The notes under the pieces: model-generated
The model's database searches: none
Told to the model about the DNA's origin: nothing
The model's input: the letters and a program-made list of their open reading frames with translations, nothing else
Shown here: piece by piece, positions 18,601 to 28,418 of the stretch
Layout: each line of letters begins with the position of its first letter
Position numbering within the stretch: position 1 is the first letter of the stretch
NCBI RefSeq assembly: GCF_003999255.1
Contig: NZ_CP034791.1
Span: forward strand, 2,210,501-2,274,500
Source of the DNA: Caldicellulosiruptor changbaiensis
Lineage (GTDB): Bacteria; Bacillota; Thermoanaerobacteria; Caldicellulosiruptorales; Caldicellulosiruptoraceae
Direction: 5' to 3'
DNA: 64,000 bases
Program-made: the position numbers and the translations under genes

Positions 18601-19227
18601 TTAGCTCAAAAGCTTTTTAATATCATCTTCTGAAACCTCAGAAAAGTCCATATAAAACTGTCCAACCGCCCAGAAAGGCTCGCTACTGATAAGATAAAAA
18701 ATGCCATCACACTCTTTTTCAAGTTCTTTTAGGGTTGACGGAGCAATCACTGGAGTTGCAATATAAATCTGTTTAGGATTTAGTTTTGAAAGAAATCTTA
18801 TGCACGCCTTTGTGGTTGCACCTGTTGCTATCCCATCATCAACTATTATTGCTATTTTATTTTCCAAACTCTCATACTCCAGCTTTCCTCTGTACTTGAT
18901 AAGCTGTTGTTTGAGGCTGTTCAAAACCCTTTTCTTTTGGTGTTCTATATATTCCTCTTTCATTGAAAAATATTCTACGTACTCAGTATTTAAAACTATA
19001 TCTCCGTTTATATCAACCGCTGCAATAGCAAACTCAGCATTAAAAGGCGCTCCAATCTTCTTTGCCAAGACAATATCTAAAGGTAGTTTAAGGTCATCTG
19101 CAATCGCTTTTGCAACAACTATTCCACCTCTTGGAACTGCAAAAAGAGTTACATCTTGTCTTTCCTTGAATGATTTTAATTTTTCTGCCAATTTCCTTCC
19201 TGCGTCAACTCTATCTTTAAAGTACAT
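18601..19227 (-). CDS. Phosphoribosyltransferase family protein
   Basis: 208 residues. The PRPP-binding signature is IIVDDGIATGATTKACI (about residue 120). The N-terminal AVPRGGIVVAKAIADDL and DIVLAKKIGAPFNAEFAIAAV segments are typical of the stand-alone type I PRT proteins of unknown substrate found in many bacteria. A nucleobase salvage or regulatory role is possible. ATG 19227 has AAAGGAG 10 bp upstream. It is a single gene between the regulator operon and the cyclase gene. Confidence 0.85.
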   Translation of the reverse strand: MYFKDRVDAGRKLAEKLKSFKERQDVTLFAVPRGGIVVAKAIADDLKLPLDIVLAKKIGAPFNAEFAIAAVDINGDIVLNTEYVEYFSMKEEYIEHQKKRVLNSLKQQLIKYRGKLEYESLENKIAIIVDDGIATGATTKACIRFLSKLNPKQIYIATPVIAPSTLKELEKECDGIFYLISSEPFWAVGQFYMDFSEVSEDDIKKLLS

Positions 19228-19339
19228 TTTTAAATTCACTCCTTTTCCTCGACAAACCATTTACAGTAATAAAAAAGATACCTTAATATTTATTTAACCA
19301 AACTGGTGCCTTTTTAAATGGTATAATATGGTACAATAT

Positions 19340-19966
19340 CTATCTTTCTATTAAAACTACCCTTGCAGGGGCACCATCACAACCTTTTACTCTCAAGGGC
19401 AAAGCTATAAACTCATATTCACCTTCTGAAACATTAAGCAAACTTAAGCCTTCAATGATTATTATTCCACTTGAAAGAAGGCTTTTGTGAACAGAATAAT
19501 CTTCCGAACCAAACTCTTCTATTGAGAGGTAATCAATGCCTACAACTTTTACTCCCTTTTCTATGAGATACTCTGCTGCATCAAGCGAAAGGCTCGTATA
19601 TTTTTCGTAAAATTTGCTTGAATTTAAATACTGTGAGTTTTTTGTCTTGAAAAATATAGCTTTTTCTCTTTCTATATGCTTTTTCTCAAGAAAGCTCCTT
19701 GTTATTTTATCCTCTTCTGGCACCTCGAAAATCTTTACCTTGCCCATTAGGTGTTCAAGAGGAATTTTGTCAACTGTCAGCCCACCTTTTATAAAATGTG
19801 CAGGTGCGTCTATATGTGTTGCTGTATGTGAAGACAAAGAGAGTTTGCTCACTGTTGCAATATCACCTTTTGTGATGTCAAAAACTCTTTTTACTTCAAC
19901 TTTTGGATCACCTGGAAATGAAATGGTCTCATTGGAGATGTCAAGGCTTACATCGATTATCTTCAT
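19340..19966 (-). CDS. Cyclase-family metal hydrolase (kynurenine formamidase-like)
   Basis: 208 residues. The metal-binding motif HTATHIDAPAHF (about residue 48) and the later GIDYLSIEEFGSEDYSVHKSLLSSGIIIIEGL are those of the cyclase/arylformamidase family (PF04199). Members hydrolyse amides or cyclise polyketides, and the substrate here is unknown. No tryptophan-degradation genes are nearby, so a kynurenine role is not supported. ATG 19966 is placed 11 bp after AAAGGAG; a TTG 9 bp earlier is too close to it. Confidence 0.82.
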   Translation of the reverse strand: MKIIDVSLDISNETISFPGDPKVEVKRVFDITKGDIATVSKLSLSSHTATHIDAPAHFIKGGLTVDKIPLEHLMGKVKIFEVPEEDKITRSFLEKKHIEREKAIFFKTKNSQYLNSSKFYEKYTSLSLDAAEYLIEKGVKVVGIDYLSIEEFGSEDYSVHKSLLSSGIIIIEGLSLLNVSEGEYEFIALPLRVKGCDGAPARVVLIER

Positions 19967-20015
19967 ATTATTCAAATCTCCTTTCTTTTAATTTTTTGTA
20001 AAGTAACGAAAATAG

Positions 20016-20064
20016 CTATAAAAACAAAAGGGAGCACTGAAAAGTGCCAATCAATGCTCCCTTT
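20016..20064 (-). terminator. Terminator of proS
   Basis: AAAGGGAGCA (20027-20036) pairs with TGCTCCCTTT (20055-20064), and a T-rich run follows on the minus strand. Confidence 0.8.
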
Positions 20065-20087
20065 ACTGTCTCAACATTTGTATTCAC

Positions 20088-21806
20088 TTACACCTCGTAT
20101 CTTGCCTTTTCTTCATTTATTAGATTTAAAATAAACTCAACTGCTGATTCTATGTCTACCTCAACCGACTCTTTTGTTCTTCTGTTTCGCACCTCTATCC
20201 TCCCATCTGCTATTTTCCTTCCAATTGTTACTCTAAACGGAATTCCTATCAAATCTGCATCCTTGAACTTAACACCAGCCCTTTCATCTCTGTCGTCAAT
20301 TAAAACCTCAACGCCTTTTTTCTGCAAATCTTCATAAATCTCAAACGCTATCTTACTCTGCTGTTCATCCTTTATGTTTACAGGCACCACAATTACCTCA
20401 TATGGTGAAACAGTAATTGGCCAAATTATTCCGTCCTCATCGTGCATCTGCTCAATTATAGCAGCGGCAGTCCTGTTGATGCCAATCCCATAGCAGCCCA
20501 TAATCATAAGTTTCTTTTCGCCTTTTTCGTCTGTGTACACACAATTAAAAGCTTCTGTGTACTTTGTGCCAAGCTTGAATATATGACCAACCTCAATTCC
20601 TCTTTCAATTGTCACTTTTTGAGAACGGCACTTTGGACAAAGATCGTCTTGTGTTATATTCCTGAGGTCTGCAAACTTTGTTACTTTAAAATCCGAAAGA
20701 TTTACATTCTTTATATGATAATCTGTCTTGTTAGCACCTACTACAAAGTTTTTGAGATATTTTACCTCATTGTCAGCATAGATTTCTATTGAAAGTCCAA
20801 CAGGACCTGCAAACCCGACCTTTGCACCAGTTATCCTCTCGACATCTTCAGCACTCGCCAGCTCAATCTCATTTGCCTTTAAAAGGTTTTTGAGCTTTGT
20901 TTCATTGACCTCCCTGTCGCCTCGAACTAAAACTGCAACAAACTTGTCATCTGCCCTGTATATCATTGTCTTTACAAATCTTTTTGCATCTATATTAAGA
21001 AAGTTCACAAGCTCTTCAATTGTCCTTACATTTGGAGTATAGACCTCTTGCATTTGCTTTATCTCTTCGGTATTTTCAACAGGTTCATCTAAACACTCTG
21101 CCTTTTCCAAGTTTGCAGCATACCCACACGCCTTGCAGTATGCAATCTCTGCCTCACCAACAGATGATGGTACCATAAACTCATGTGAGTTTGATCCACC
21201 CATTGCACCTGTATCAGCTTCAACAATCTTTACATCAAGTCCGCATCTTTTAAATATTCGTACATATGCATCATACATCTTCTTGTAAGATATATCCAAG
21301 CCTTTTTCATCAATGTCAAAAGAGTATGCATCTTTCATTGTAAACTCTCTGCAGCGCATAACACCAAACCTTGGCCTTCTCTCATCCCTGAACTTTGTTT
21401 GAATCTGATACAGAATCTTTGGAAGGTCTCTGTAAGATGTAATCTCATTTCTGACAATGTAAGTAAAAGCCTCTTCGTGAGTCGGTCCAAGGCAGTACTC
21501 TCTTTCATTTCTGTCCTTTACCCTGAACATCTCAGGGCCAAAAACTGCCCACCTGCCAGACTCTTCCCACAGCTCCTTTGGCATCAAAGCTGACATGTGC
21601 ACTTCCTGTGCACCTGCTCTGTCCATCTCTTCTCTCACAATATTTTCAATCTTTCTCAAAACCCTGTATCCAAGTGGTAGATAAACGTAAATACCTGATG
21701 AAAGCTGTCTCATAAAACCTGAGCGAAGCATAAGTTTGTGTGATTCTATCTCGGCATCAGAAGGTGTCTCTTTCATTGTTGGCATGAAAAGCTCAGATAC
21801 TTTCAT
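20088..21806 (-). CDS. proS: Prolyl-tRNA synthetase (bacterial type)
   Basis: 572 residues. Class II core with motif 1 near [20 protein letters not shown] and motif 2 [26 protein letters not shown]. The editing (INS) domain lies between motifs 2 and 3 (about 230-400). Motif 3 is [17 protein letters not shown], followed by the anticodon-binding domain ([13 protein letters not shown]). The insertion domain marks the bacterial form. It charges tRNA-Pro. Confidence 0.96.
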   Translation of the reverse strand: MKVSELFMPTMKETPSDAEIESHKLMLRSGFMRQLSSGIYVYLPLGYRVLRKIENIVREEMDRAGAQEVHMSALMPKELWEESGRWAVFGPEMFRVKDRNEREYCLGPTHEEAFTYIVRNEITSYRDLPKILYQIQTKFRDERRPRFGVMRCREFTMKDAYSFDIDEKGLDISYKKMYDAYVRIFKRCGLDVKIVEADTGAMGGSNSHEFMVPSSVGEAEIAYCKACGYAANLEKAECLDEPVENTEEIKQMQEVYTPNVRTIEELVNFLNIDAKRFVKTMIYRADDKFVAVLVRGDREVNETKLKNLLKANEIELASAEDVERITGAKVGFAGPVGLSIEIYADNEVKYLKNFVVGANKTDYHIKNVNLSDFKVTKFADLRNITQDDLCPKCRSQKVTIERGIEVGHIFKLGTKYTEAFNCVYTDEKGEKKLMIMGCYGIGINRTAAAIIEQMHDEDGIIWPITVSPYEVIVVPVNIKDEQQSKIAFEIYEDLQKKGVEVLIDDRDERAGVKFKDADLIGIPFRVTIGRKIADGRIEVRNRRTKESVEVDIESAVEFILNLINEEKARYEV

Positions 21807-21853
21807 GTCTCCTATTTTTCCCCTTTCTGAAAGTTTGTTTTATAGTATAAAAC

Positions 21854-22636
21854 TTAGTTTAAAAACAGTTTTTCTATAATCTTCTTTCTCATCTCTCTTT
21901 CAACATCCCAGTGTTTTAGCGGTTTGGTTTCAGTCACAATCCTTAAAGTGTATTCTATCCAGTTAGTATCAACAATACCTAAAATCTGTGGCGGTGTTAC
22001 AATGTCATCTTCAAACTCCTTTTCAATCTCCTCAAACACCTCTTTTAGTTTTTGAGAAACCTCGTCATAACTCATCTTTGTATTTAACTTCACATCAACA
22101 ATTGCTTTAGAGTTGTGCCTTGACCAGTTCGTAATAGCACCTATTGAACCATTTGGTATAATATGGACTGAGCCGTTATAATCCTGAATCTTGATGGTTT
22201 TAATACCCATCTCTTTTACAATTCCACTTCGCCCGTCAATTGTCACATAGTCACCAACAGATAGCTGGTCTTCGATTATCAAAAACAGCCCTGCTATGAC
22301 ATCTCGAATAAGGCTCTGCGCACCAAAACCTATTGCCAAACCTCCAATTCCAGCTACTGCTAATATTGTTTTGATTGAGACATTAAAATTTTCAAGTATA
22401 AGCACAATCATAATAAAGTATATAGAGTATTTTACAATACTCTTAAAAAGTGCCGCAAGAGTATCTATCCGTTTTTGGTTAAATGGAATTACACTGCTTT
22501 TTTCTCTATTTTTCCATTTCTCAAGCATTTTATTTGAAAATTTTAAAAGTACAAAGCCAACCGCCAGGATAATTATAGAGTATATTATCTTACCACTGTA
22601 CTTTAAAAGCATTTCCCCAATCTTTTGATATGTCAT
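21854..22636 (-). CDS. Small-conductance mechanosensitive channel (MscS family)
   Basis: 260 residues with three N-terminal membrane segments. The pore-lining TM3 is AVAGIGGLAIGFGAQSLIRDVIAGLF, and the beta domain begins QLSVGDYVTIDGRSGIVKEMGIKTIKIQDYNG. MscS channels release solutes on hypo-osmotic shock. It starts 4 bp after the C26 amidotransferase gene stops, suggesting one transcript. Confidence 0.92.
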   Translation of the reverse strand: MTYQKIGEMLLKYSGKIIYSIIILAVGFVLLKFSNKMLEKWKNREKSSVIPFNQKRIDTLAALFKSIVKYSIYFIMIVLILENFNVSIKTILAVAGIGGLAIGFGAQSLIRDVIAGLFLIIEDQLSVGDYVTIDGRSGIVKEMGIKTIKIQDYNGSVHIIPNGSIGAITNWSRHNSKAIVDVKLNTKMSYDEVSQKLKEVFEEIEKEFEDDIVTPPQILGIVDTNWIEYTLRIVTETKPLKHWDVEREMRKKIIEKLFLN

Positions 22637-22640
22637 TTAC

Positions 22641-23324
22641 TCACCCCTTGACAAACTCTTTGAAAAGCTCAAATTGCAAAGCATCTTGCTTCCACATTAG
22701 CTCAGGATGCCACTGCACACCCACAAAAAAGTCCCTATCATGTCTCGAGATAGCCTCTATCACACCGTCTTTTGATGTTGCCTCCACTAAAAAGCCTTGA
22801 GCTACAGTTTCAATTGCCTGATGATGAAATGAATTGATTAAAATCTCTTCACGTTTAAAAATCTCCTTTAAAATCCTTCCCTTAATTTCTACTGTGTGAT
22901 AGCCATACTTTCCGTCCATATCTTGAAAGTGGCTTATATAGCCTTCTTTGTCTATGTCTTGCTTTAATGTACCACTAAAAGCAACATTCATTACCTGAAT
23001 ACCTCTGCATATAGCTAAAACTCTTTTGTTTTGCTCATATGAAAGCTTCATTGCTTCAATCTCAATCTCATCTCGAAGAAGATTTATCTTTCTTATTCCT
23101 CTTTCTGGCTCTTTTTTATAAAACCTCGGATGTAAATCCTCACCTCCACAAAAAAGTACACACTCACATTCATTTATGTACTCCTCTATCATTCCCTTTG
23201 CAAGCTCGCTGAGTGGAAAGATAATAACCTTAGCATTTAAGCTCAGCAGGACCTCTAAATAGTTGCTTACTACGTAAAGGCGTGACTTTTCAAGGTCAAA
23301 ACCGCCAAAAACTAATACCCTCAT
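22641..23324 (-). CDS. Class I glutamine amidotransferase-like protein (peptidase C26)
   Basis: About 227 residues. Nucleophile elbow LAICRGIQVMN (Cys near residue 103), catalytic His-Glu in VGVQWHPELM, and HHQAIETVA are those of gamma-glutamyl-GABA hydrolase (PuuD-type) proteins. It probably cleaves gamma-glutamyl bonds. No putrescine catabolic genes are adjacent. ATG 23324 is preferred over an in-frame TTG two codons earlier; the ribosome binding site is weak. It lies 12 bp after the ANTAR gene. Confidence 0.83.
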   Translation of the reverse strand: MRVLVFGGFDLEKSRLYVVSNYLEVLLSLNAKVIIFPLSELAKGMIEEYINECECVLFCGGEDLHPRFYKKEPERGIRKINLLRDEIEIEAMKLSYEQNKRVLAICRGIQVMNVAFSGTLKQDIDKEGYISHFQDMDGKYGYHTVEIKGRILKEIFKREEILINSFHHQAIETVAQGFLVEATSKDGVIEAISRHDRDFFVGVQWHPELMWKQDALQFELFKEFVKG

Positions 23325-23336
23325 TTTCAAAAACTT

Positions 23337-23921
23337 CTACTGTTTATTGTTCATCTTCCATTCTATGATTCTTCTTGCAACTTCTTTAATAGGCATTTGG
23401 TGGTCCATGCTGAGTTTTTGAAGTTTTCTCATTGCAAGCTCCTCATCAAGCTTTAGCTCTTTCATCAAGATTCCTTTTGCTCTTTCAACAAGTTTTCTTG
23501 TCTCTAAATCATCCTGCAGTTTTTTTATGTGTTCTTCCAATTTTCTTAATCTTGACCAATTTCTAACCACCATCTCAACAAAAGAAATAAAAGCCCATTT
23601 GTTAAATGGACTGTATAAAAATACATTAAATTCATCATCCTCTAAAATAACACTCTCTATGTTAGACTTTTGTGCCTGGTTTGCAAGAATTACAACAGGG
23701 CATATTTTGTCATTTTTAAGAATATCTATTATCTCAACCATACTTCCTATACTAAATCCATATTCCATAATTACTACATCAGGTTTTAACACCCTTATCT
23801 TTCTGAGACAGTCAGAAAAATCAGAAGCTGTATCTGCGATAGAGTATCCATTTTCTATTAAAGAACTTTTAACAGTGGCAAATAGCTTTTTATTTCTTAT
23901 GGCCAAGATTACTTTATACAT
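23337..23921 (-). CDS. ANTAR-domain protein with a degenerate receiver
   Basis: 194 residues. The C-terminal ANTAR RNA-binding domain is clear (LETRKLVERAKGILMKELKL, then the AMRKLQKLSMDHQMPIKEVA helix). The N-terminal 120 residues resemble a CheY receiver, but the phospho-acceptor Asp is Glu53 (VIMEYG) and the N-terminal acidic pair is missing, so normal phosphorylation is unlikely. A coiled coil at about 125-145 joins the two domains. ANTAR proteins act as antiterminators on paired hairpins. The targets may be the downstream amidotransferase and channel genes. Confidence 0.85.
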   Translation of the reverse strand: MYKVILAIRNKKLFATVKSSLIENGYSIADTASDFSDCLRKIRVLKPDVVIMEYGFSIGSMVEIIDILKNDKICPVVILANQAQKSNIESVILEDDEFNVFLYSPFNKWAFISFVEMVVRNWSRLRKLEEHIKKLQDDLETRKLVERAKGILMKELKLDEELAMRKLQKLSMDHQMPIKEVARRIIEWKMNNKQ

Positions 23922-23982
23922 TTTTTGTCATACCCCATCGAATATTATATTAAATAATTTTAACACACCTTATATCTTTTTT

Positions 23983-25473
23983 CTATAAAAACATCACCAT
24001 TCCTTTTTGTGCCAAACTAAGAAGTTTTTCTACAATATTTTTATCAAACTGGCTTCCTGCACATCTTCGAAGTTCCTTCAAAGCCTCATCCTTAGCAAAA
24101 GCTCTGCGATAAGGCCTGTCTGATGTCATAGCATCATATGCGTCTGCAACAGAAATTATTCTTGCCAACAAATCAATCTCATCGTCTTTCAAGCCATACG
24201 GATAACCTTTGCCATCCACCCTTTCATGATGCTGCAAGATAACTTTTTGTATTCTCTCCATAAAGTCTAAATCCTTTAGAATGTTGTATCCGATTAACGG
24301 ATGTTTTTTTATTTCCTCATACTCTTGAGGTAATAAAGGCTCTTTTTTATTTAATATCTCCTCCTTGATACCAATCTTACCGATATCATGAAGAAGACAG
24401 GCAACCTTTAAAACATCTTTCTCATCCTCAGAAAGTCCAAGCTCATCTGCAATCTTTAAAGCAATAGATTGTACCCGTTCACAATGTCCTTTTGTATACA
24501 AATCCTTGTACTCAATTGCCTTTGACAGACAAAGGATTATTTCATAAAAAAATCTCTCTATCTCAGCATTTTTCTTTTCCAGCTCAACCTTTGACTTATT
24601 TAGCTCCTCGATAGTCTCTTTTAATTTTTCGTTAACATATGTACTTTTCTCATACAAATCCTCAATCTCTAATTTCTGCTTCTTTAGATTTGAATAGTAA
24701 ATTGAATTTTTGATTGCTATTGTTATGAAATTGCATATACTTATGTAATAACTTATATCTTCCTTTTCTAAAAAGTCACATCTAATGGTAAAAAAGCAAA
24801 CACCTTCACACTTGTCTTCTGATATCATTGGAACAGCTATTTTAAGAAGATTATCCTTTTGCTCCATTTTGTAAGCAATATTGACATCTTCCCTTGCCTT
24901 TTTTAGCAGCAACTCTTCATCAGGGTCTTTTTTCCCGAAATAACACAAATGTTTAAATACATTGTCTTGATTATTGAAATATACACTAATTCTCAAAAAT
25001 CCTAAGCTCTTACTTTCAAAACTACCCAGTAGTTTGATTACTTCATAGGCATCTGAAAGGCTCAAAATCTCTGTTGTAAGCTCAAAAAAGCTTCTTAGCC
25101 ACTCATTTTTTTGTTTGAGTACTCTCTGTGTATCAATTAGTCTTTTTACAATACTTGTCATTTCCTTGTTCATCTGAATACTGTTAATATACCCTTTTTC
25201 AATAGTTTCTTTTTCTTCCTTTAATTTGTTAATAATGAGTTTTTGCTTTTTCTCAGAGAGTCGATATTGTTTTAAAACAGTACTGTATCTGAGTACATAG
25301 AAAATAGAAAAGAAAATCATGGCAGAAGAAAGACTTGCAAGTTGAAGATATTCAAACATCGGACTTTCAAGTTTCCAAAAGACCTTAGCAATTTGAATAC
25401 CCAAAGGAAAACAGATGAGAAGAATTACCAAAAATTCAAGAATATGTTTTAATAGTTTCTTTTGTGTCTTCAA
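23983..25473 (-). CDS. Membrane GAF/HD-GYP cyclic-di-GMP phosphodiesterase
   Basis: 496 residues. Two N-terminal membrane helices (about 10-55) and a coiled coil are followed by a GAF-like sensor (about 125-260), a second coiled coil, and an HD-GYP domain (about 310-490). The catalytic metal residues are intact: HDIGKIGI, HPLIGYNIL, and LQHHERVDGKGYPYGL. It degrades c-di-GMP at the membrane in response to an unknown signal. The start TTG at 25473 lies 7 bp after AGGAGG; a GTG at 25500 would put that site inside the gene. Confidence 0.88.
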   Translation of the reverse strand: MKTQKKLLKHILEFLVILLICFPLGIQIAKVFWKLESPMFEYLQLASLSSAMIFFSIFYVLRYSTVLKQYRLSEKKQKLIINKLKEEKETIEKGYINSIQMNKEMTSIVKRLIDTQRVLKQKNEWLRSFFELTTEILSLSDAYEVIKLLGSFESKSLGFLRISVYFNNQDNVFKHLCYFGKKDPDEELLLKKAREDVNIAYKMEQKDNLLKIAVPMISEDKCEGVCFFTIRCDFLEKEDISYYISICNFITIAIKNSIYYSNLKKQKLEIEDLYEKSTYVNEKLKETIEELNKSKVELEKKNAEIERFFYEIILCLSKAIEYKDLYTKGHCERVQSIALKIADELGLSEDEKDVLKVACLLHDIGKIGIKEEILNKKEPLLPQEYEEIKKHPLIGYNILKDLDFMERIQKVILQHHERVDGKGYPYGLKDDEIDLLARIISVADAYDAMTSDRPYRRAFAKDEALKELRRCAGSQFDKNIVEKLLSLAQKGMVMFL

Positions 25474-25550
25474 TTTCAAACCTCCTGTCAAAAAACTCAC
25501 ACAACTATTTATTTCGACAAATCTCGTAAAATTCCTTTAAGAAAAATAGC

Positions 25551-25570
25551 AAAAAAAGGGCTTATAGCCC
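25551..25570 (-). terminator. Terminator of xylB
   Basis: GGGCTATAAGCCC hairpin with a seven-T run on the minus strand, about 50 bp after the xylB stop. Confidence 0.7.
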
Positions 25571-25617
25571 CCTTCTTTTTTTGAATTCTCCATCAAGTTC
25601 AGTTGCTTTTAGTGAAT

Positions 25618-27126
25618 TTATTGCCTAAACAAATCCTTTACTCGCGGATATATACTATTGTATAGCTTATAAGTCTTTCTGTAAACATCAAACAATTCCT
25701 GATTAGGCCTGCAAACATCTACTTTTTGAATCATTGCATCACACGCTTCTTCAACTGAAGTATACTCTCCTGCTCCAACAGCCGCCAAGATAGCTGCACC
25801 AAATGCAGGACCTTCTTTGGAATTTAACGTCCACACATCCATTTCAAATATGTCTGCCTGCATCTGTCTCCAGAGCTTGCTCTTTGCACCACCGCCAGAG
25901 ACTCTCACCTCTTTTACATCGATGCCCATCTCAAACAAAATATCAAGACAGTTTTTAAGTGAAAATACAACACCTTCCATGACAGCTCTAATGAACTCTC
26001 TTCGTGTATGTTTCGCCGTTATCCCAAAGAATACTCCCTTTGCGTACGGGTCCAAAATGGGCGTTCTTTCCCCCATCAAATATGGCAGGAAAACAAGTCC
26101 GTCTGCGCCTGGATTTGCAAGTTCTGCCTCTTGGTCCATCAAAATGTAAGGATCTTTGTCAATAAACTCAAACGCAGCCTTTTCGATGTGTGCAAAGTTG
26201 TCTCTAAACCACTTCAGAGAAAGCCCTGCACCCTGCGTCACGCCCATAACATGCCACTTGCCGGGCACAGCATGACAAAACGTATGAACTCTGCCCTCAG
26301 GGTCAATTCTAAAGTCATCTAAGTGTGCGAAAACAACACCGGATGAGCCAATTGTTGACGACACAACACCTGTTCTTACAATTCCATTTCCAACAGCACC
26401 TGCTGCCTGGTCTCCTCCACCTGCAACAACAAGTGTTCCTTTCGCAAGACCTGTTATTTTGCTTGCTTCTTCTGATATTGTGCCTGTCACTTCTGGTGAT
26501 TCATACACTCTACCTAAGAGTTCTTTGTCTATTTCAAGTTTTTGCAACACCTCATCAGACCAGCACCTATTTTTAATATCCAAAAGCTGCATACCAGAAG
26601 CATCAGATACATCTGTTGCAAACTCGCCTGTGAGTTTAAATCTTATATAGTCCTTTGGAAGTAATATCTTATAAACCCTCTCATAATTTTGCGGTTCATT
26701 ATTTCTAACCCATAATATCTTAGAAGCAGTAAAACCTGTTAAAGCAGGGTTTGCTGTTATCTCTATAAGTCTTTCCTTTCCCACTCTTTCGGTTATCTCA
26801 TCACATTCTTTTGCTGTCCTCTGGTCACACCAGATGATTGACGGTCTTATAACGTTGTAGTTCTTGTCAAGCATCACAAGCCCGTGCATCTGCCCAGTAA
26901 GTCCCACAGCTTTGACTTCCTCGGGGTTTACCTTTGACTTTTCAAGCACAGCTTTAATTCCTTTTACGCTTGCCTCCCACCAGTCTTCAGGGTTTTGCTC
27001 TGCCCAGCCTATCTGTGGCTGGTAAAGAGGATACTCAAAAGTAGCTGAGGCTAAAATATTTCCTTTTGAGTCTGTCAATATGGTCTTTGTACCAGATGTT
27101 CCAACATCAATACCAATAAAATACAT
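25618..27126 (-). CDS. xylB: Xylulokinase
   Basis: 502 residues, FGGY family. N-terminal IGIDVGTSGTKTIL is the phosphate-binding element. LTGQMHGLVMLD (about residue 77) is typical of xylulokinase. The C-terminal FGGY-type motif is VRVSGGGAKSKLWRQMQADIF. It phosphorylates D-xylulose for the pentose phosphate pathway, expected in a plant-biomass user. It lies 44 bp downstream of the LacI regulator in the same direction. No xylose isomerase is adjacent. Confidence 0.93.
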   Translation of the reverse strand: MYFIGIDVGTSGTKTILTDSKGNILASATFEYPLYQPQIGWAEQNPEDWWEASVKGIKAVLEKSKVNPEEVKAVGLTGQMHGLVMLDKNYNVIRPSIIWCDQRTAKECDEITERVGKERLIEITANPALTGFTASKILWVRNNEPQNYERVYKILLPKDYIRFKLTGEFATDVSDASGMQLLDIKNRCWSDEVLQKLEIDKELLGRVYESPEVTGTISEEASKITGLAKGTLVVAGGGDQAAGAVGNGIVRTGVVSSTIGSSGVVFAHLDDFRIDPEGRVHTFCHAVPGKWHVMGVTQGAGLSLKWFRDNFAHIEKAAFEFIDKDPYILMDQEAELANPGADGLVFLPYLMGERTPILDPYAKGVFFGITAKHTRREFIRAVMEGVVFSLKNCLDILFEMGIDVKEVRVSGGGAKSKLWRQMQADIFEMDVWTLNSKEGPAFGAAILAAVGAGEYTSVEEACDAMIQKVDVCRPNQELFDVYRKTYKLYNSIYPRVKDLFRQ

Positions 27127-27170
27127 TCAGATGCACCTTCCTCTCTTGATTTTTTATATTAAAAATCTAT

Positions 27171-28157
27171 TTATGCAGACTGTCTTATTATAAGCTGAGT
27201 GTCAAGAATATATTCACTTTCGAATTTTTTGGTCGGGTCATCTATTTTTTCAAAAAGAATATCACAAGCTGTCTTTGCCATAAGGTCAATTGGCTGGCGA
27301 ACTGTTGTAAGTTTGGGCATTTTGCTGAGCTGAAGCCCTACCAAATCCACATCGTCAAATCCGACTACCTTTACATCATTTGGAACAGAAATCCCCATCT
27401 CATCCAATGCATACATACTTGCATATGCCATAAGGTCATTCGCTGCAAATATACCATCTATTTTTTTATTCTTTAAAAGCTTTTTTGTATTTTCATATGC
27501 TTTTTGAAACATGAAATCTCCCTCGATGACAAGTCTCTGATCAAATTCTACTCCAAAGTTTCTTAAAGCTGCTTTGTATCCTTCATACCTTGCAATACTT
27601 TCAAAAGACTCAAGCGGACCTGATATATGTACGATTTTCCTGCAACCTTTCTCGATAAGATATTTTGTTGCAATGTAGCCACCTTGCAGGTTGTTTACAT
27701 TTATCCTCGGAACATTTGTAAATTTAGTGTTGTTCTCAGCAAGAACAACTGGAACATTGTTAGCATGCAAAAGCTTTAGTGCTTGCTTATCAATACTTTT
27801 ATATCCAAAAACTATAACTCCATCCACTCTCCCCACCAAGAATTTGAAGTAGTCAATATTGTCTATCAATTGACAAAATATAGCGCCATATCCCCGCTGG
27901 GTTATATATTGGTTGAGTAGACCTACAACCTCACTGTAAAACCAACTGCTGAGTTGTTGGATTATGATTCCTATTGTGTCTGTCTTCCTTCTTGCTAAAT
28001 TTTTGGCTGTTACATTTGGGGTGTAATTTAGATCTTTAATAGCTTCCAAAACAGCCTTTTTCTTTTTCTCAGATACATTCGCTGTTCCATTTATAACTCT
28101 TGACACAGTTGCTTTTGAAACACCAGCTCTTTTTGCAACATCCTCAATTGACGGCAA
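27171..28157 (-). CDS. LacI-family transcriptional regulator, likely of xylose use
   Basis: 328 residues. The N-terminal helix-turn-helix and hinge (SIEDVAKRAGVSKATVSRVI, then NLARRKTDTIGI) precede a periplasmic-binding-type sensor domain (VDGVIVFGYKS, GIFAANDLMAYA, VVGFDDVDLVG). The TTG start has AAAGGAGG 8 bp upstream. It is co-oriented with xylB and a cre-like operator lies in its leader, so it probably represses itself and xylB. The inducer is inferred from position only. Confidence 0.87.
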   Translation of the reverse strand: MPSIEDVAKRAGVSKATVSRVINGTANVSEKKKKAVLEAIKDLNYTPNVTAKNLARRKTDTIGIIIQQLSSWFYSEVVGLLNQYITQRGYGAIFCQLIDNIDYFKFLVGRVDGVIVFGYKSIDKQALKLLHANNVPVVLAENNTKFTNVPRINVNNLQGGYIATKYLIEKGCRKIVHISGPLESFESIARYEGYKAALRNFGVEFDQRLVIEGDFMFQKAYENTKKLLKNKKIDGIFAANDLMAYASMYALDEMGISVPNDVKVVGFDDVDLVGLQLSKMPKLTTVRQPIDLMAKTACDILFEKIDDPTKKFESEYILDTQLIIRQSA

Positions 28158-28209
28158 ATACTCTGCCTCCTTTCATTTTGCTTTTTTTAGTTTTATCAAA
28201 TACATGAGT

Positions 28210-28223
28210 TGTAAGCGATTTCG
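28210..28223. promoter_or_regulatory. cre-like LacI-family operator
   Basis: The minus strand reads CGAAATCGCTTACA, which matches the LacI/CcpA half-palindrome AAANCGNTTNCA. It is about 55 bp upstream of the regulator start, so either autoregulation or CcpA control fits. Confidence 0.6.
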
Positions 28224-28418
28224 ATTATTCTTTGATATATACTTTATCATATTGGTAGTTAGTTTTTCAACAAAAATTAATAAATGATATCTTAGGATAC
28301 TAAAAAATTTGGACAAAAAAGTGATATTGATAATTGCGGAAATTTTTTATTTTAAATAAAATGGAAGCAAACATAATACAGCAGAAGTTTTTTAAACGCT
28401 TCGAAGGAGGATTTTTAA

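Noticed and set aside
19340-19966. Kynurenine formamidase in tryptophan catabolism
   Set aside because: Only the metal-hydrolase fold is supported; no other pathway genes are near.
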